A stretch of DNA of 5,588 nt, taken from NCBI GenBank assembly GCA_958426425.1, contig CATZYY010000156.1:1-5588 (forward strand). Direction: 5' to 3'. Made by a program: the position numbers and the translations under genes. This document shows, in pieces, positions 4,852 to 5,588 of this stretch (its first letter is position 1; the number at the start of each line of letters is the position of its first letter). This DNA comes from an uncultured Oscillospiraceae bacterium (GTDB lineage: Bacteria > Bacillota > Clostridia > Oscillospirales > Oscillospiraceae). Under the pieces are notes generated by a model. It saw nothing but the letters and a program-made list of their open reading frames with translations, did not search any database and was not told the origin of the DNA.

Positions 4852-5588
4852 ATGGCATTTGGATTGGAGACCGGTCCCGATACCGTTGTCAATATCAAGG
4901 TAATCGGCGTGGGCGGCGGCGGCAACAACGTGGTCAACCGCATGGTCCGCAGCGGCACCAAGGGTGTGGATTTTGTAGCGGTCAACACCGATAAGCAGGC
5001 GCTGAACGTCTCCAGCGCCAACTATAAAATCCAGATCGGCGAGAAGCTGACCCACGGCCAGGGCGCCGGCTCCGACCCCGAGGTGGGCCGCAAGAGCGCG
5101 GAGGAGAGCCGCAACCAGATCGCCAAGGCCCTGGAGGACACCGACATGGTGTTTATCACCGCCGGCATGGGCGGCGGCACCGGCACCGGCGGCGCCCCCA
5201 TTGTGGCGGAGATCGCCAAGGAAATGGATATCCTCACCGTGGCCGTGGTCACCAAGCCCTTCGGCTTTGAGGGCCGCCGCCGTATGCAGCAGGCGGAAGC
5301 CGGCATCGCCGAGCTGGAGGGGAAAGTGGATTCCCTGGTCATCATCCCCAATGAGCGGCTCAAGCACGCCACGGACCAGAAGATCACCTTTGCCAACGCC
5401 TTTGAGATCGCCGACGATGTGCTGCGTCAGGCGGTGCAGTCCATTTCCGACCTGATCCGGGACACCGGTTTCATCAACCTGGACTTTGCCGACGTTACCG
5501 CCATTATGAAAAACGCCGGCATGGCCCACATGGGCGTGGGCCGGGCCGCCGGCAAGGGCAAGGCCGAGGAGGCCGCCAAGATGGCCAT
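4852..5588 (+). CDS. ftsZ: FtsZ, tubulin-like cell-division GTPase (5' part; runs off the window)
   Basis: FtsZ polymerises with GTP into the cytoplasmic ring that places the divisome. The first 245 codons are present, open to the edge. The N-terminal GTP-binding loop is GVGGGGNNVVNRM (19-31), the nucleotide-contacting NTD is at 45-47, and the tubulin signature GGGTGTGG is at 107-114. KPFGFEGRRR (135-144) and the T7 synergy loop GFINLDFADV (206-215) follow. Asn209, Asp211 and Asp214 provide the NxDxxD residues that trigger GTP hydrolysis in the next subunit. The C-terminal domain beyond the T7 region, the linker and the FtsA/SepF-binding tail are outside the window. Codons are strongly biased (nearly all Gly as GGC, Ile mostly ATC, Asn mostly AAC) compared with murA, which suggests high expression. 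It has its own promoter and RBS. ftsA, often just upstream, is absent here. Confidence 0.98.
   Translation, partial: MAFGLETGPDTVVNIKVIGVGGGGNNVVNRMVRSGTKGVDFVAVNTDKQALNVSSANYKIQIGEKLTHGQGAGSDPEVGRKSAEESRNQIAKALEDTDMVFITAGMGGGTGTGGAPIVAEIAKEMDILTVAVVTKPFGFEGRRRMQQAEAGIAELEGKVDSLVIIPNERLKHATDQKITFANAFEIADDVLRQAVQSISDLIRDTGFINLDFADVTAIMKNAGMAHMGVGRAAGKGKAEEAAKMA

Noticed and set aside
4701..4994. Short + strand frame running through the ftsZ promoter region into ftsZ
   Set aside because: It overlaps the promoter and ftsZ in a different frame, and its second half is an Arg/Gly-rich frame-shifted reading of ftsZ.
4825..5529. 234-residue open frame on the - strand opposite ftsZ
   Set aside because: It is Gly/His/Ala-rich and has no recognisable domain; the + strand encodes an unmistakable FtsZ.
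1..5588. CRISPR array, insertion sequence, tRNA or rRNA
   Set aside because: No regularly spaced direct repeats, transposase motifs, terminal repeats or RNA gene signatures were seen; nearly all of the sequence is accounted for by the division and cell-wall genes.

Overview
The window is a piece of a division and cell-wall (dcw) gene cluster. All genes are on the + strand: the 3' end of mraY, then ftsW, murG, murA, ftsQ/divIB, and the first 245 codons of ftsZ, which runs off the right edge. The DNA is GC-rich. Shine-Dalgarno sites are strong and close to AGGAGG. The gene order (mraY-ftsW-murG-murA-ftsQ-ftsZ), the cysteine-rich MurA and the Gram-positive style of the proteins suggest a GC-rich anaerobic Clostridia bacterium, probably of the Oscillospiraceae/Flavonifractor type. 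That placement is inferred from gene order and recalled family features, not from a search.

Layout: bases 1-88 hold the mraY tail. ftsW (124-1359) follows after 35 bp. A 59-bp gap holds two back-to-back hairpins, the first of which looks like an intrinsic terminator overlapping the ftsW stop codon. murG (1419-2555) is followed by a 64-bp gap that is mostly one long imperfect hairpin, and its right arm contains the murA Shine-Dalgarno. murA (2620-3879) and ftsQ (3896-4663) are tightly linked by a 16-bp gap. The start of ftsQ carries a perfect 9-bp hairpin capped by UUCG. A 188-bp gap then holds a clear sigma-A-type promoter (TTGACC-17 bp-TACAAT) among several inverted repeats, followed by ftsZ.

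The products form one pathway. MurA commits UDP-GlcNAc to peptidoglycan synthesis. MraY and MurG make lipid I and lipid II at the inner membrane face. FtsW polymerises lipid II at the septum. FtsQ/DivIB scaffolds the divisome and FtsZ forms the ring that places it. Enzymes often found in such clusters (murD between mraY and ftsW, ftsA before ftsZ, murC, murB) are absent from this stretch.

I see no undescribed protein system; the coding content is conventional. The features most worth a second look are RNA-level: an intra-operon terminator-like hairpin, an RBS-sequestering hairpin before murA, a UUCG hairpin inside ftsQ, and the inverted-repeat-rich ftsZ leader. All were found by eye, with no folding energies calculated.
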